Positions 11,418 through 21,490 of a stretch of 64,000 bases of DNA are shown one piece after another. The DNA is from Cordilura impudica (lineage: Eukaryota > Arthropoda > Insecta > Diptera > Scathophagidae): positions 57,009,408 through 57,073,407 of the forward strand of contig OY821521.1 of assembly GCA_963682025.1 (NCBI GenBank), read 5' to 3'. A program made the position numbers and the translations under genes. The notes under the pieces are model-generated. The model was not told where the DNA came from and searched no databases. It worked only from the letters and a program-made list of their open reading frames with translations. The stretch's first letter is position 1. Each line of letters starts with the position of its first letter.

Positions 11418-12869
11418 GTGGAACATCTATGCGTTCAGGGGGGGGGGGGGGTAAATCCAATTTCACAATGCAATCACAAAAACAGCGTAAGGGAAAATCG
11501 GTGTAAGGTATACGTAAGTGTATTGGTGTATTTAGTAAGCAGAACTGCCGAGTTTGCTGTCTGTTTAGCAAAATCACAAATCTTTATCGTTAATTTTAAA
11601 TATTCAAGTGTATATTTGCTATTGACAGAACTTTTTTAGTAAGCAGAATCGCTAGGTGTGCTGTGAGTTTAACATGTTCACAAACTTACAGATTTTTTTT
11701 TAAATATTCAAGTAGATATTTGATATTGACGGAACTAGTTTAAGAACATTTAAAATATTATTAACAAACCAAAAGTTTAACTTAACGCTCAAGGGGGTAA
11801 AAGTCTATTTCACAATACAATCAGAAAAACAGAGTAAGACAAAAACGGTGTGAAATGTGAGTGTATTGGTGCAACGATTATGATATTTTCTTCATTTCTG
11901 ACTTGTGTTTCACTCTATTATCTGCACTTAAAACATGCAAAAACTTCTTAGTTTCATATTTTCTTTACAATTTTTATTAAAAGCGCTTAAATTTCTTGAA
12001 GAAAAAACAATAATAAACCTTTCTCGCCAACTTTTCCTCTTTCCACGTATTTTTACTTTACTATTTGCCTACTTCCATAGATTTATTGTCGTCTTCATTT
12101 TGCTTGACATTTAACACAAACAGAGTTGAAATTCCATCATCTATTGTGAATAGCTAGCTGCCTGATACATTAAAAAGCTAAACACTAGGAAAACTTTGAA
12201 AAAGTCAAAAATAAACTTAGATGTTTTTTTTATTATTACACCTTTTCCAATTGTATTTCAGAAAACATCAATTTAAACATACATTTAAAATTTTCTTAAA
12301 TACAGTTGATATTTTCTGAAATACATTTGATAATTGCTGAAATATATTTGATAATTTCGGAAATACATTTGATATTTTCTGAAATACATTTGATAATTGC
12401 TGAAACTCAATTGATACTTTCTGAAATTCAATTGATATTTTCTGAAACACAAATGATACTTTCTAAAAATCAATTGTTGCTTTCTGAAATTCAATTGATA
12501 TTTTCTGAAACACAAATTATACTTTCTAAAAATCAATTGTTGCTTTCTGAAATACAATTGATTATTTCTGAAAATCAATTGATGTTTTCTTAAACACAAT
12601 TGATACTTTTTGAAATTCAATTGATGTTTTCTAAAATTCAATTGATACTTTCTGAAAACCAATTAATGTTTTCTGAAATTCAATTGATGTTTTCTAAAAT
12701 ACAATTGATATTTTCTGAAAATCAATTGATGTTCTCTGAAACACAAATTCAATTGATGTTTTCTGAAATACAATTAATACTTTCTGAAAATCATTTGATA
12801 CTTTCGGAAATACGATTGGATAAGGTATAGGTAGACCTTTACACATCTCCCCTATGATCGGACTCACAT
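11418..12869 (-). repeat. Family C repeat, copy C3, inside Helitron H2
   Basis: One end reads GATCGGACTCACAT at 12869. The other reads AACATCTATGCGTTC followed by a G run near 11440. Both ends are shared with the copies at 36650-37008 and 46047-48760. The exact terminus and target duplication are not resolved. An AATACAATCA-type motif and an AACAGCGTAA stretch near the G-rich end are also shared with the 36650 copy. The interior is expanded by a 21-bp minisatellite. There is no plausible gene. Confidence 0.7.
12255..12820. repeat. 21-bp minisatellite, about 27 copies
   Basis: The repeated unit is close to AAATACATTTGATATTTTCTG (21 bases, split by variation into TTGATRTTTTCTGAAA and MTTCAATT blocks). 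Because the period is exactly seven codons and stop codons are rare in the unit, several frames are open on both strands. On the plus strand these read as heptads such as IFSEIHL; on the minus strand, as FRKYQLN. Openness on both strands indicates a by-product of the period, not a protein gene. A lone unit-like sequence occurs near 27265-27290. Confidence 0.9.
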
Positions 12870-13162
12870 TGATTTTTTTTTTTCAACTTAGCCAATTCAC
12901 AAACCAACACTTTTTTGGTTTATTATTATTGTGAATGAAGAAACCAAACTTACAAACACATTAACAAATATAATAAACAAATTTAGTAGCAACTTTAATT
13001 GCAATTTACTCAAAATAAAGGAAAAAAAAGTAAAAATCTGTAAATCTGCAGAACGGCTAAAAAGAAATACCTTTAAAAAAAATACGATTTGTCAAACTCG
13101 GGATAAAATGGTAGAACAAAACATCGGTTACAAGAAATCGCCTAGCCTATTAATAGTATAGA

Positions 13163-13701
13163 TTCTCAAGAAATTTCTTTCTCACGGAAAATACTTGTCT
13201 CGAGAAACTAATCCTCCAATTATAAATTCCGCGTGAACAAAAAAACGAATAAGTGACATCGTCAATTTTCGCAGTCAGTTGTTTTGATTATAATCATAAT
13301 TATTATAATCAATAATTATTGATAATTAATTTTCTATTTCTTTTTTGTGTGTTCAGAATTATTTGAAAGAAAAAGTAAAAAAAAAATGAATAACATATCC
13401 ATGATTATGAATGATATTGGTGTTGTAGAATCTATGGAGACCTCAATAAATGCCTGAATTGGCTTCCATTAAAGTTAACAACAGTTGTAGTTGGGCTTGA
13501 TGTGTGGCCTTCGACCTACAAGAACAATAAAATATTTATTTTTTTATCTAAATTTTGTATTTTTTTTTTATATAAACTCCCGTCTGTTTTGCAAGTAAAT
13601 TTTCTTTAGGGGAATAATCAAAATAAATGCATTGAGAAAAACTACTTTTTTTCCATCGAAATTTTTTTCCGAAGGAATTTTTATTTATAATAGGGGAAAA
13701 T
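13163..13701. other. AT-rich intergenic DNA, no gene seen
   Basis: No gene or clear repeat end is seen. A short TAATTATTATAATC palindromic patch lies near 13290-13325. Confidence 0.5.
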
Positions 13702-14196
13702 GATCCCTATGTCACCAAAACTTTATATACGTCACTTGTGAGACCTATACTGGAATATGCTTCTATAATTTGGGACCCAATCTACCAAATTCATGCCGAC
13801 AGTCTGGAATCTGTGCAGAAACAATTCCTTTTGTTTTGTCTTCAGAGTTTAAACTTCAATCCAAGTAATCTTCCATCCTATACCAGCAGACTTGTCCTTG
13901 TTAAGCTACCAACTTTAAAAAGCCGGAGAACTATGCTAAATGTTTCATTTCTTCTTAATATAATTAATGGTGATGTTTGTTCCGGTTTTTTGATTAACAA
14001 TATATCATTCAACATTCCTCAACGGCCAACACGTTAGTTCTCACCTTTATCTGTACAGTTCTATAGAGCTAATTATGCAAATGCCGACCCTCTCAGGAGA
14101 ATGTGTATTCAATTTAATGAACTTTATAGATTTATTGATTTCTCATTAAATACTAATCTAATTAAAAGTAAAATAATATGCTTTCTAAATTCATGA
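13702..14196 (+). pseudogene. 5'-truncated LINE ORF2 C-terminus
   Basis: The frame reads YVTKTLYTSLVRPILEYASI from 13708, then DPIYQIHADSLESVQKQF and LPSYTSRLVLVKLPTLKSRR. These are the conserved C-terminal sequences after the reverse transcriptase domain of L2/CR1-like insect LINEs. One in-frame TAG lies at 14035-14037. The frame then runs on (FSPLSVQFYRANYANADPLR) to TGA at 14194-14196. This is a different LINE family from the one at 32737-37445. The 5' truncation is typical of target-primed integration. It was never autonomous after insertion. Confidence 0.88.
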
Positions 14197-14364
14197 ATAT
14201 CTATGTACTAAAATTAATTTTAAAATGTTTTTCTTTGTAAATAGTCTGTAAGGATTAATTCCATAGACCAATATACGAATAAAATAAAATAAAATAAAAT
14301 AAAATAAAATAAAATAAAATAAAATAAAATAAAATAAAATAAAATAAAATAAAATAAAATAAAA
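14197..14364 (+). repeat. LINE 3' UTR and (AAAAT)n tail
   Basis: A short 3' UTR is followed by a pure AAAAT pentamer array at about 14277-14364. The array adjoins the LINE fragment and is its 3' tail. Some L2/CR1/Jockey-like insect elements end in such simple repeats. Confidence 0.9.
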
Positions 14365-14384
14365 GTGGAAAAGTGAGAAATTTC

Positions 14385-14700
14385 ATGCGAAATTTTTTTT
14401 TTTAGAATTAGGCTAATTATGTTATTCCAAAAATTTTATCAAAAAGGTTAGAAAATTAGTTTTTATAAAGATTTCATTCAATAAAATTTGTAGAATTTTA
14501 TTTCCTGCAGAATAATATGAAAAATCATCGATAGTTCTTGAGTTATAGCTGAAAAACGAGGTAAACAATCATCAAGATAAGGAAATAATATTAAAGGTTA
14601 TAAAATAAAGTTTGACCTGAGAACCAAACCATTTAGAATATTTACTATAATGGCCCAGTACTTCCTTGACTTGGAATTTCTCACCACCCAGATGGGCTGT
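14385..14700 (+). repeat. Family E interspersed repeat, E1
   Basis: It shares blocks with 29640-29960, including GAGTTATAGCTGAAAAA, ATCAAGATAAGGAAA, and CTTGGAATTTCTCACC near its end, and with the inverse fragment at 10690-10860. It is about 310 bp with no coding content. Its ends are not defined. Confidence 0.6.
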
Positions 14701-14904
14701 TCGTCTATGTAGAAATTCTAAATAAATTAATGCACATAACATGTTTTTGGGTGTTGTTTTCTAATTCCAGTTATTTAAAATTAATCTAAATGATATGTTT
14801 TCTGACCACAGAGGTCAGGGTAATTTAGCGATATCCGTCCATCCGTCCGTCTACATTTCCACCTGTCTGCGTGTAATCAAACTGTAAGTCCAAATATGAC
14901 TATA

Positions 14905-16008
14905 TCTATAATATTAATAGGCTAGGCGATTTTTTGTGACCGATGTTTTGTTCTACTATTTCTATTTCAAAGGTATTTATTTTTAGTCATTTCACAGATT
15001 TACAGAATTTTAAAGTTTTTCCTTTATTTTGAGTAAATTGCATTTAAAGTTGCTACTAACACATACATAAATTATACATATGCTATGTATGTTTATACCC
15101 TATACCACTATGTGGTTTGGGTATAATGACTTTGTGCTGCTGTTTGTAACAACCAAAAATATTTGACCTAGACCCATCTTTAATTATACCGATCGAATCA
15201 GAATCACTTTTTGAGTTGATTTAACAATGTCCGTCCTTCCGTCCGTCCATCCGTCCGTCCGTCTGTGTGTCCATGTAAAGCTTGTAATCAAACTGCAGGT
15301 CGCAAATATGAATATATTTTGATGAAATTTGGTATATGAGCTTCTATCGGCCATGGGATGAACGCTATTGAAATTGGTGGGAATCGGTCCATGTTCAGAC
15401 CTAGCCCTTATACAAATTACCCATATGAAATCGACATAAATTGCCATAAGATCCAAATTGTCATATAGATCTTACTCAAATTGGGTTTGTATGCGTTCAT
15501 TACATCCACTAATAGAGCTGCTTCCCGATCTTCAGTTAAATCTATTAAAAAACAAAAATATTGCATTGATTCTTCTCAAATTTTGTTTGTACATATTTTT
15601 GCAAAATACAAGAGACTTTACCAAACATGCTCAGGATCGGTCCATTTTTGGACCTAGTCCCTTTATAGATATAGCATCCGATATGAACTTTTTCATATCT
15701 GCAGCCAAAAAAATTAATAAAAATCCCACTCAAATTTGGTTTTTGCTTATTTTCAATGTCCAGTTAGTTGGGCCTAAGAGATAGGGTTTCTAAACGCATG
15801 GTATAGGGTATCGTATAGTCGGTCTAGACCGACTATAATTTTCTTACTTGTTTTTAATTGTTAATGTGTTTTATTATTTGTTAATGAGTTTGTTATCTTC
15901 ATTCACAATAATAATAAACCATAAAAGTGTTGGTTTGTGAATTGGCTAAGTTAAAAAATAAAGCTGACTAGAAATAGCACTCGAATTTCGAGCGCTGGAA
16001 TCTGCTAG
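14905..16008 (+). mobile_element. Non-autonomous Helitron, copy H3, split by family A
   Basis: It starts with TCTATAATATTAATAGGC and ends with the intact hairpin CTCGAATTTCGAG, twelve bases, and CTAG. The left flank is A. Family A copy A2 interrupts it at 15094-15850. Without that insertion it is about 347 bp. Confidence 0.87.
15094..15850 (+). repeat. Family A GTCY repeat, copy A2 (near complete)
   Basis: A good reference copy of about 757 bp. The 5' hairpin is CCCTATACCAC facing TGGTTTGGGTATA, with a GTCC/GTCY array at about 15228-15272. The 3' perfect palindrome AGTCGGTCTAGACCGACT is followed by a short tail ending in TTACTTG. Comparing the Helitron copies shows it entered between two Ts with no target duplication. 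Hairpin near the 3' end, GTCY array and T-T target together fit Helentron-associated non-autonomous elements (HINE/DINE-1-like). Frames on both strands (for example GIFINFFGCRYEKVHIGC) recur in other copies only because the DNA is conserved. Confidence 0.88.
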
Positions 16009-16090
16009 ATTTAATAAAATTGTGTAAATTGGCTGCTATCGGCCATAAGATGCATAGTGGCGCCCTTGGAATAAAAGAGGTTGGAAAAAT

Positions 16091-16303
16091 CGAACATTTC
16101 ACGTGCGTTTACGATATTTTGACTAAACTTATAGGAAATTGTTCAAAGCAGGGATGCAACAGTTATAAGAAAAATGAAGAAAAGATCTTATTCAACCATT
16201 AACATTGATGAATTCAAAAAATTTGTTATAATCGACCATTATTGTAATATATATTTAATCTTGGTCATCGTAACCAATATAAGTGAGGAATATATATATA
16301 TAC

Positions 16304-16334
<31 letters not shown>

Positions 16335-17784
16335 GGGTTACGAATAACTATTATAACAACCAAAAATTGTTTTGGTTAGCAATAGCTATTATCGAAAGTA
16401 ATTTAATTTTTTGGTTATCGCTACCCGTATACATATCGTATTTTTGATGCACTTCTGAGGCGCTTGAAGGAGAAGATATTTCAATTTCTTTAGTGAAATA
16501 AACAAACGGGCAGTTTTGTCTGTGTGTCTGATGAAATCAAGCTTATCCACAAAATAAACCATTAACAATGCATTATTTTTAGGTATTTACTTCTTTTTAA
16601 ATATGCCAAAATTTAAAATTTGGCCTCGGCAAGGAATGGTTTAACGTTGTTCGATTTATTCCAAATTTTAGGAGCGGATAAAATACATATTTGCTTATAA
16701 CATTTTAAGGAACGCTTTTAAAAGTTCAACAATATTTGCAAAATGTTTGAATTTTTTGAATAAATTGTCTCGTATTAGCTTGGGGTCATATGTGACCCCA
16801 ATTTCAAAAGGGTTAATGGAGTCGTATAATTTTTTTCCGAAATCTTAGGCTATTAGGATAAAATAAAGTATTTAAAAATGGAGAACTGATTGATTTTGAT
16901 GTAAAGAATTTAGAAAGATTACATATACTGAATATTTCACAAAAATTCAATTTTTCTCGAAATCCGCAAAAATAAAATCCTTGTCAAAGAAAGTCTGGCA
17001 TAGGCATTTACATAAAATTTCACAATGTTAATCTCTAACATCTATTTAAAAAAAATTTAAAAGGCCAGGTCCATTGTTTTGAGTTTTGTTTAAGAAAATT
17101 TTTTAAAACTTTAAAAAGGAGTTTTCAAAATTTAATAAAAAAAAATTCCCATTTTCGGTTTCAATGCGCAATAGGTTGACAACGTGGTAATAAAACAATA
17201 CTTCATATCTGATTCCTCATAAGTATAGAGACAAAAAAAAAATGTTGGCTTTAATCAATTTCTCAAAGTTGAAAAAAATGCCATCAAATTTAATGACCTA
17301 TTTTTTTTTGGCACAAATTTAGTGTGGGGCATTTGATATTTCTTGGCGATTTTTTTTCAATTTTGAAGTTTTATACGTTTTTAAAAATATAATTTAATAC
17401 TGATCTCGATTCGTATAACAGCTTGTGGGAAAAATTAAACTATAGAATGAAATATTCTTCAAATCTGAAAAAAGTCATATTTTCCCCATATAAACACACT
17501 TGAAATTTTCAATCGATCTCCGGCGCGAATTTTCTTTATCCGATTGTCCCCAAAATTCACATATATTAGTTTTATATAGAAAAGAAACAAACTGGACCCC
17601 GCATCTCCCCAAAAACGCATTTTCATTTTTAAGGGCCACTCTAATTTTATGCCACATATTTACATACTTACCAAGTACTTTCAGTCGGTAATAGAGATTT
17701 GCGTGCCCAACACATTGTGTTGCACTGTGTTATTTATAGAGGGCTTAAGTCTTAACATTTACTGATTTATTTTCAATAACGATC
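16091..17784. other. AT-rich intergenic DNA, no gene seen
   Basis: It contains an (AT)n plus T-run tract at about 16286-16335. Short GTTATAATCG/GGTTATCG-like repeats lie near 16220-16430. The frame pair at 17475-17691 is open on both strands and has no recognisable domain. Nothing else is supported. Confidence 0.5.
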
Positions 17785-17975
17785 GTCCCGTGGCCGAGAA
17801 AAGCTTTCATAAACATATATTAATAGTTGCAACCTTTTACAGGCAGGCAGCCTGACGGACGGACGGACTCATCAAATGAATCTGTCAATTGGTTTAAGAA
17901 AAGGTGGATCGAGTTCCTATATTTTTGGTACTTAACAGCATCAGCACAAATTCATTATTCCCTGAGTAGTATAAG
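17785..17975 (-). repeat. Family A fragment, A10
   Basis: Diverged inverse copy of the 5' third of family A, with CCCGTGGCCGAGAAAAGCTT, GACGGACGGACGGAC, and GCATCAGCACAAATTCATTA matching the head of the family. The 3' part is missing. Confidence 0.7.
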
Positions 17976-19549
17976 GTTTTGAAATTAATGTTTTTTTAAT
18001 TAACTTAAAAATTGCAACTTCCCTCTGTCTATCGCTGAACCCAATGTGCATCTATTTAATACTTAAAGCCACAATGAACTAAAATTTCCAATAACCATTA
18101 TTATGCAGCTTTACTAACAGATCGTATGACAGAAAGACAAAAGGGATGACAATTAGTGTCATAGGTTGAAGATTAACAAATCATTTTCAGTTACCGAAGA
18201 TTTATTAATGGGTAAAGTTATCCTTTTGGATCACACAAGAAAGCTAACGTCATTATTGTATTAGTATTTCAGTATTAGCCATGTTTTTGTAGCACAGGCT
18301 TTCCATGGATTATTACTACCCGTATCAAAATTAAAAGCTCTCATATTTTGATAACCATCTCTTATAACATCATACTTCGACATGCAAAGCAGGCTAAAAA
18401 TTAAACATAAATTTCGTATGCTGCAACTAAAATTTCAATTTTATATTTTCTGCTGTTTTCTCTTCTTGAATATTCGTACGTTCGAGTACCAACATAAATA
18501 ATTAAACCCTTGTACTAGTAACCTAGTAACTAAACAACTAGGACTAAGGTTACCAATATTGTTGATGGTGGCTATGGTAATGGCCATGATGATGATGATG
18601 ATGATGTGTTGTTTTGAGCTTTACCCTATAGCATCATTATGCCAGAAGCAGTTGAATAGTTAACTACTACGGATGTGAGAGCAGGCCATCATATGTACGT
18701 TCCAGTAACATTGTTTGTGGCAGTAACATGAGTAACGTTGCTAAATAATATTTGTCCTTTTTTGTGTGTTGTGTGGGTTTCACCAAAAAGAGCATCTACG
18801 CGTGTTACATGAAGTATTTATGATGAGCTAACCAAACAACCACATGAACCAACCAAGTATAAGGACAGACAAAGCCACAGTAGTAGTTTGAAGTGGCAAC
18901 AAAATAAAAACAAACAAAAAAAACAACAACAACATCGAAAACTTTATAGTGTTTGTCATAAAATATAAGGATTATTTTAATCCATAATAAAACAGACCCT
19001 TTTTTCGTTCGTAAGTCTCCCTTTAGCAGGAAATATTACAAAATTTTTTTTTGTGTTGTTTTTCGGGTGCTTAGAGGCTGCATTTCTAAAAAAGAAGAAA
19101 TTTGGAGTTTGTAAGTGAAAATGACAAGCCAGCAACTTGTTAACTAGGGTGACATTATTGTGCTGCTGCATTGTTGAATTTTTTTTTAGCAAGGGTTGCA
19201 CTTGCTATAGTTGGGTAAGCATATAAATAAATATGATTATACATGCTTTTCTATGCCTCAAAATACTGGAAAATATAAGAGGAAGTGCAAGTAATAAAAT
19301 ATTTAACACATGACAAACCTTCTTTAACTTTTCCAGAATATATATCATTTTTAATATCATAAGGACTCCCTGCAATGATGGGTGGGGGGGGGGGGTGTGT
19401 AAAATTATCATAAAGCTAAAAGTTTTATATGGATCAGTGCTTGGGGGTTAAATACACTTAAAAATGTCATTACTTACTAAATTTACAACCGATTCTAAAT
19501 ATTTTGTTTAACATTTTTTAAATGAAAAAAACATATAAGAATATTGTAT
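17976..19549. other. Intergenic DNA with microsatellites, no gene seen
   Basis: It holds a GAT repeat at about 18584-18607 and a G run at about 19383-19395. The middle (about 18500-18900) has a more mixed base composition than its surroundings and lacks recognisable transposon sequence. It may be unique intronic or intergenic DNA. No exon is called. Confidence 0.45.
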
Positions 19550-19750
19550 ACCGTTTAGCGACCATATCTCTTACGTCCAACAAATTAGATATAGAAAATA
19601 AGCCTACACCAAATTTGAGTGGCATTGTTATTAACTTTTTTGCTTTCGAATATGAAAAAGTTCATATCGGACGATGTATATATATATAGATATACGGAAA
19701 CTAGATCGACTGTGACTAGGAACTGATCCTGACCATATTTGGTATACGCA
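19550..19750 (-). repeat. Family A fragment, A7
   Basis: Inverse, diverged copy of the 3' part of family A. CCATATCTCTTACGTCCAAC, AATTTGAGTGGCATTG and GAAAAAGTTCATATCGGA match copy A1. The terminal palindrome and the 5' half are absent. Confidence 0.75.
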
Positions 19751-19998
19751 GAAAATAGATTCGTTGTTTCAACCGAGTTTATTGCCAACCTAATTTTTGC
19801 AGTCCCATGTACTATAAAAATATTCTGTTGTGATTACTGAATTATATGACACATATTACCGTACAATGGTAAAAGCAATTGACATTATACATATGTATAT
19901 AATTTCGATTGTATGTATTATGATATTTAGTTGATACAATAGAATTCTTAATTTTAATTATTGGTTGTTACAACCATTAGTCGGGATTTTTAATAATA

Positions 19999-20226
19999 CA
20001 CACGGAACCCAGATACGTTGTGGCTACCAAATTTGTTGCCAACCGAATTGGGATGAAGTTATTAACCGAATTTTGTGTTGCTTACAATTGCAATTCAATT
20101 GTCTCTACAGTAAATATTTTATCACAATAGAAAATAGTTACTTGCAATAAAATTTCTGCTGATGCAATCGAAAATTCAGTTGTTAAATTTTAGAACAATT
20201 CGGTTGGTGAATTATTTTTCTGTGTG
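19999..20226. mobile_element. Family D MITE-like element, D2
   Basis: The left end is CACACGGAA and the right end is the inverse of CACACAGAAAAA. The interior (ACGTTGTGGCTACCAAATT, CAACCGAATTGGGATGAAG, GTTATTAACCG) matches the element at 59281-61711. About 228 bp, no gene. Possible 8-bp target duplications are AT-rich and not convincing in this copy. Confidence 0.65.
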
Positions 20227-20318
20227 TACATATGAAATATAAAAATCAAAATTTATAATTATTTATTTTCAGTATTTATTTTTGAATAATTCATATATTT
20301 TAAATTTCCAAAATCATG

Positions 20319-20560
20319 TGAGTCTGATCACTGGGGAAATGTGTAAACATCTAGTGATTAAAGATTTTTTTTATGGCACTCTTTTAAAATCAAACAGAAA
20401 GCATCATCTATGTATCACTTATAGGAATAAACTGCAGGGGTTCTGCTAATATAAAAATATTCATTATTATTTCATATTTCAACCGGTTAATTTAAAATTT
20501 TTCGTGTTATTTTTTTCATTTTTAATTTTTAATTTTTTGTTTTTAAGGTATTTTAAAATG
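20319..20560 (+). repeat. Family C repeat, copy C1 (truncated)
   Basis: It begins CATGTGAGTCTGATCACTGG and continues through TAAACATCTAG, TTTATGGCAC and ATCAAACAGAAAGC, as in the copy at 46045. It lacks the GC-rich far end. In this copy TTTATGGCAC runs directly into ATCAAACAGAAAGC. That defines the site where family B is inserted in the 46-kb copy. Confidence 0.75.
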
Positions 20561-20561
20561 G

Positions 20562-20815
20562 ACCGCAGGTCATTATCGATGATAACTTGCCACCAGTAAC
20601 CATTAATTTTTGATAAAAAACAAAAAATTACCTTTTTCTGAAATTAAAAAAGAAGTTGAGAAGTTGACATCATGCTACGCCCACAATTAGCAATAGTTTA
20701 ACATATTTTTTTTGGATACATTGGTACAAAATGGCGTTACGATTTCAAAAATCGGTGAAAAAAATTCGACTTTTGGTCACTGAAATCAAAATATCAGCCA
20801 CAGTGCGTCGCACAG
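20562..20815 (+). repeat. Family F interspersed repeat, F1
   Basis: It matches 39718-39985 over about 250 bp: GACCGCAGGTCATTATC, CCCACAATTAGCAATAG, AAATCGGTGA and TTTCAGCCACAGTG, in the same order. No coding content. Confidence 0.75.
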
Positions 20816-21490
20816 TGGGACGAATAGAAACTGTTCCAAACAAATTACTCTACACCTAACTTAGTTCAACTGAGGTTTGCGCTGAGGTTTTTAAAATGTA
20901 CGCCTTGCATTTTCCCATTGATTTCGCCTCACATTTCTCTGGAATTTGACTCTAAATTTTGGTTTTTAGGAAAAAAGAAAAATTATTTTTGGCGTAAATG
21001 TGAATGGGTTTTCAGCGGAGAATCCTCATTTCGATAAATACTACAAAAGTGTTTGCGTGAAACTGTGGAGAAAAATTTTCAATTTTTAATTTTTTTTATA
21101 ATGTTTGCACACATTTAAAATTTTTATTTCTTTTTTAAGTGTCAAAAAATGTGTTCAAAATTCTTAAAAAAAAATTTTTCTACAAAAAGTTTTGGAACAT
21201 TATGACCATTTTCAGCAAGGCTACTCACACTAATAACCTTTGAAGTCAAATATGAAATTTTAAAATTCACTTTGTGACTCACTTAAATATTTGATCACGC
21301 AATTCTTGGAAACGGGTGATGACCGTAATACTTATGACCTCTCACAGACTTGAAAAGCTCTCCCTATCATAGCATTTAAAATATAGTACTGAAAAGTTTA
21401 TTTATAATGTGGATATAAACTTTCATAAAAATCAGTACAGCCGTTTAGGAGGAGGTCAATGACTAACACACGAACCACAGAAATATATAT
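20816..21490. other. AT-rich intergenic DNA, no gene seen
   Basis: No gene, RNA or clear repeat end found. It ends with an (AT)n tract abutting the long-inverted-repeat transposon. Confidence 0.5.

Larger units (their letters stand above)
11390..13162 (-). mobile_element. Non-autonomous Helitron, copy H2, split by family C
   Basis: The 3' end CTAG is at 11390, with the inverse hairpin CTCGAAATTCGAG nearby. The 5' TC is at 13161-13162 with an A next to it on the element's strand. The left 30 bp and the segment from about 12870 to 13162 match the other Helitron copies. The middle is a family C insertion carrying a minisatellite. The net Helitron length is about 320 bp, like its sisters. Confidence 0.85.
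14800..16090 (+). repeat. Old family A copy (A6) split by Helitron H3
   Basis: 14800-14904 matches the 5' third of family A (GTCAGGGTAA head, GTCCATCCGTCCGTC repeats, then TGTAATCAAACTG). The match resumes at 16009 with TTTAATAAAATTGTG and CTATCGGCCATAAG, the next part of the family. The junction is exactly the Helitron H3 insertion at an A/T dinucleotide. It is more diverged than A2, so it belongs to an earlier wave. Confidence 0.8.

Noticed and set aside
12268..12830. Heptad-repeat frames on both strands (coiled-coil-like)
   Set aside because: A 21-base period creates open frames on both strands. This is a minisatellite inside a repeat.
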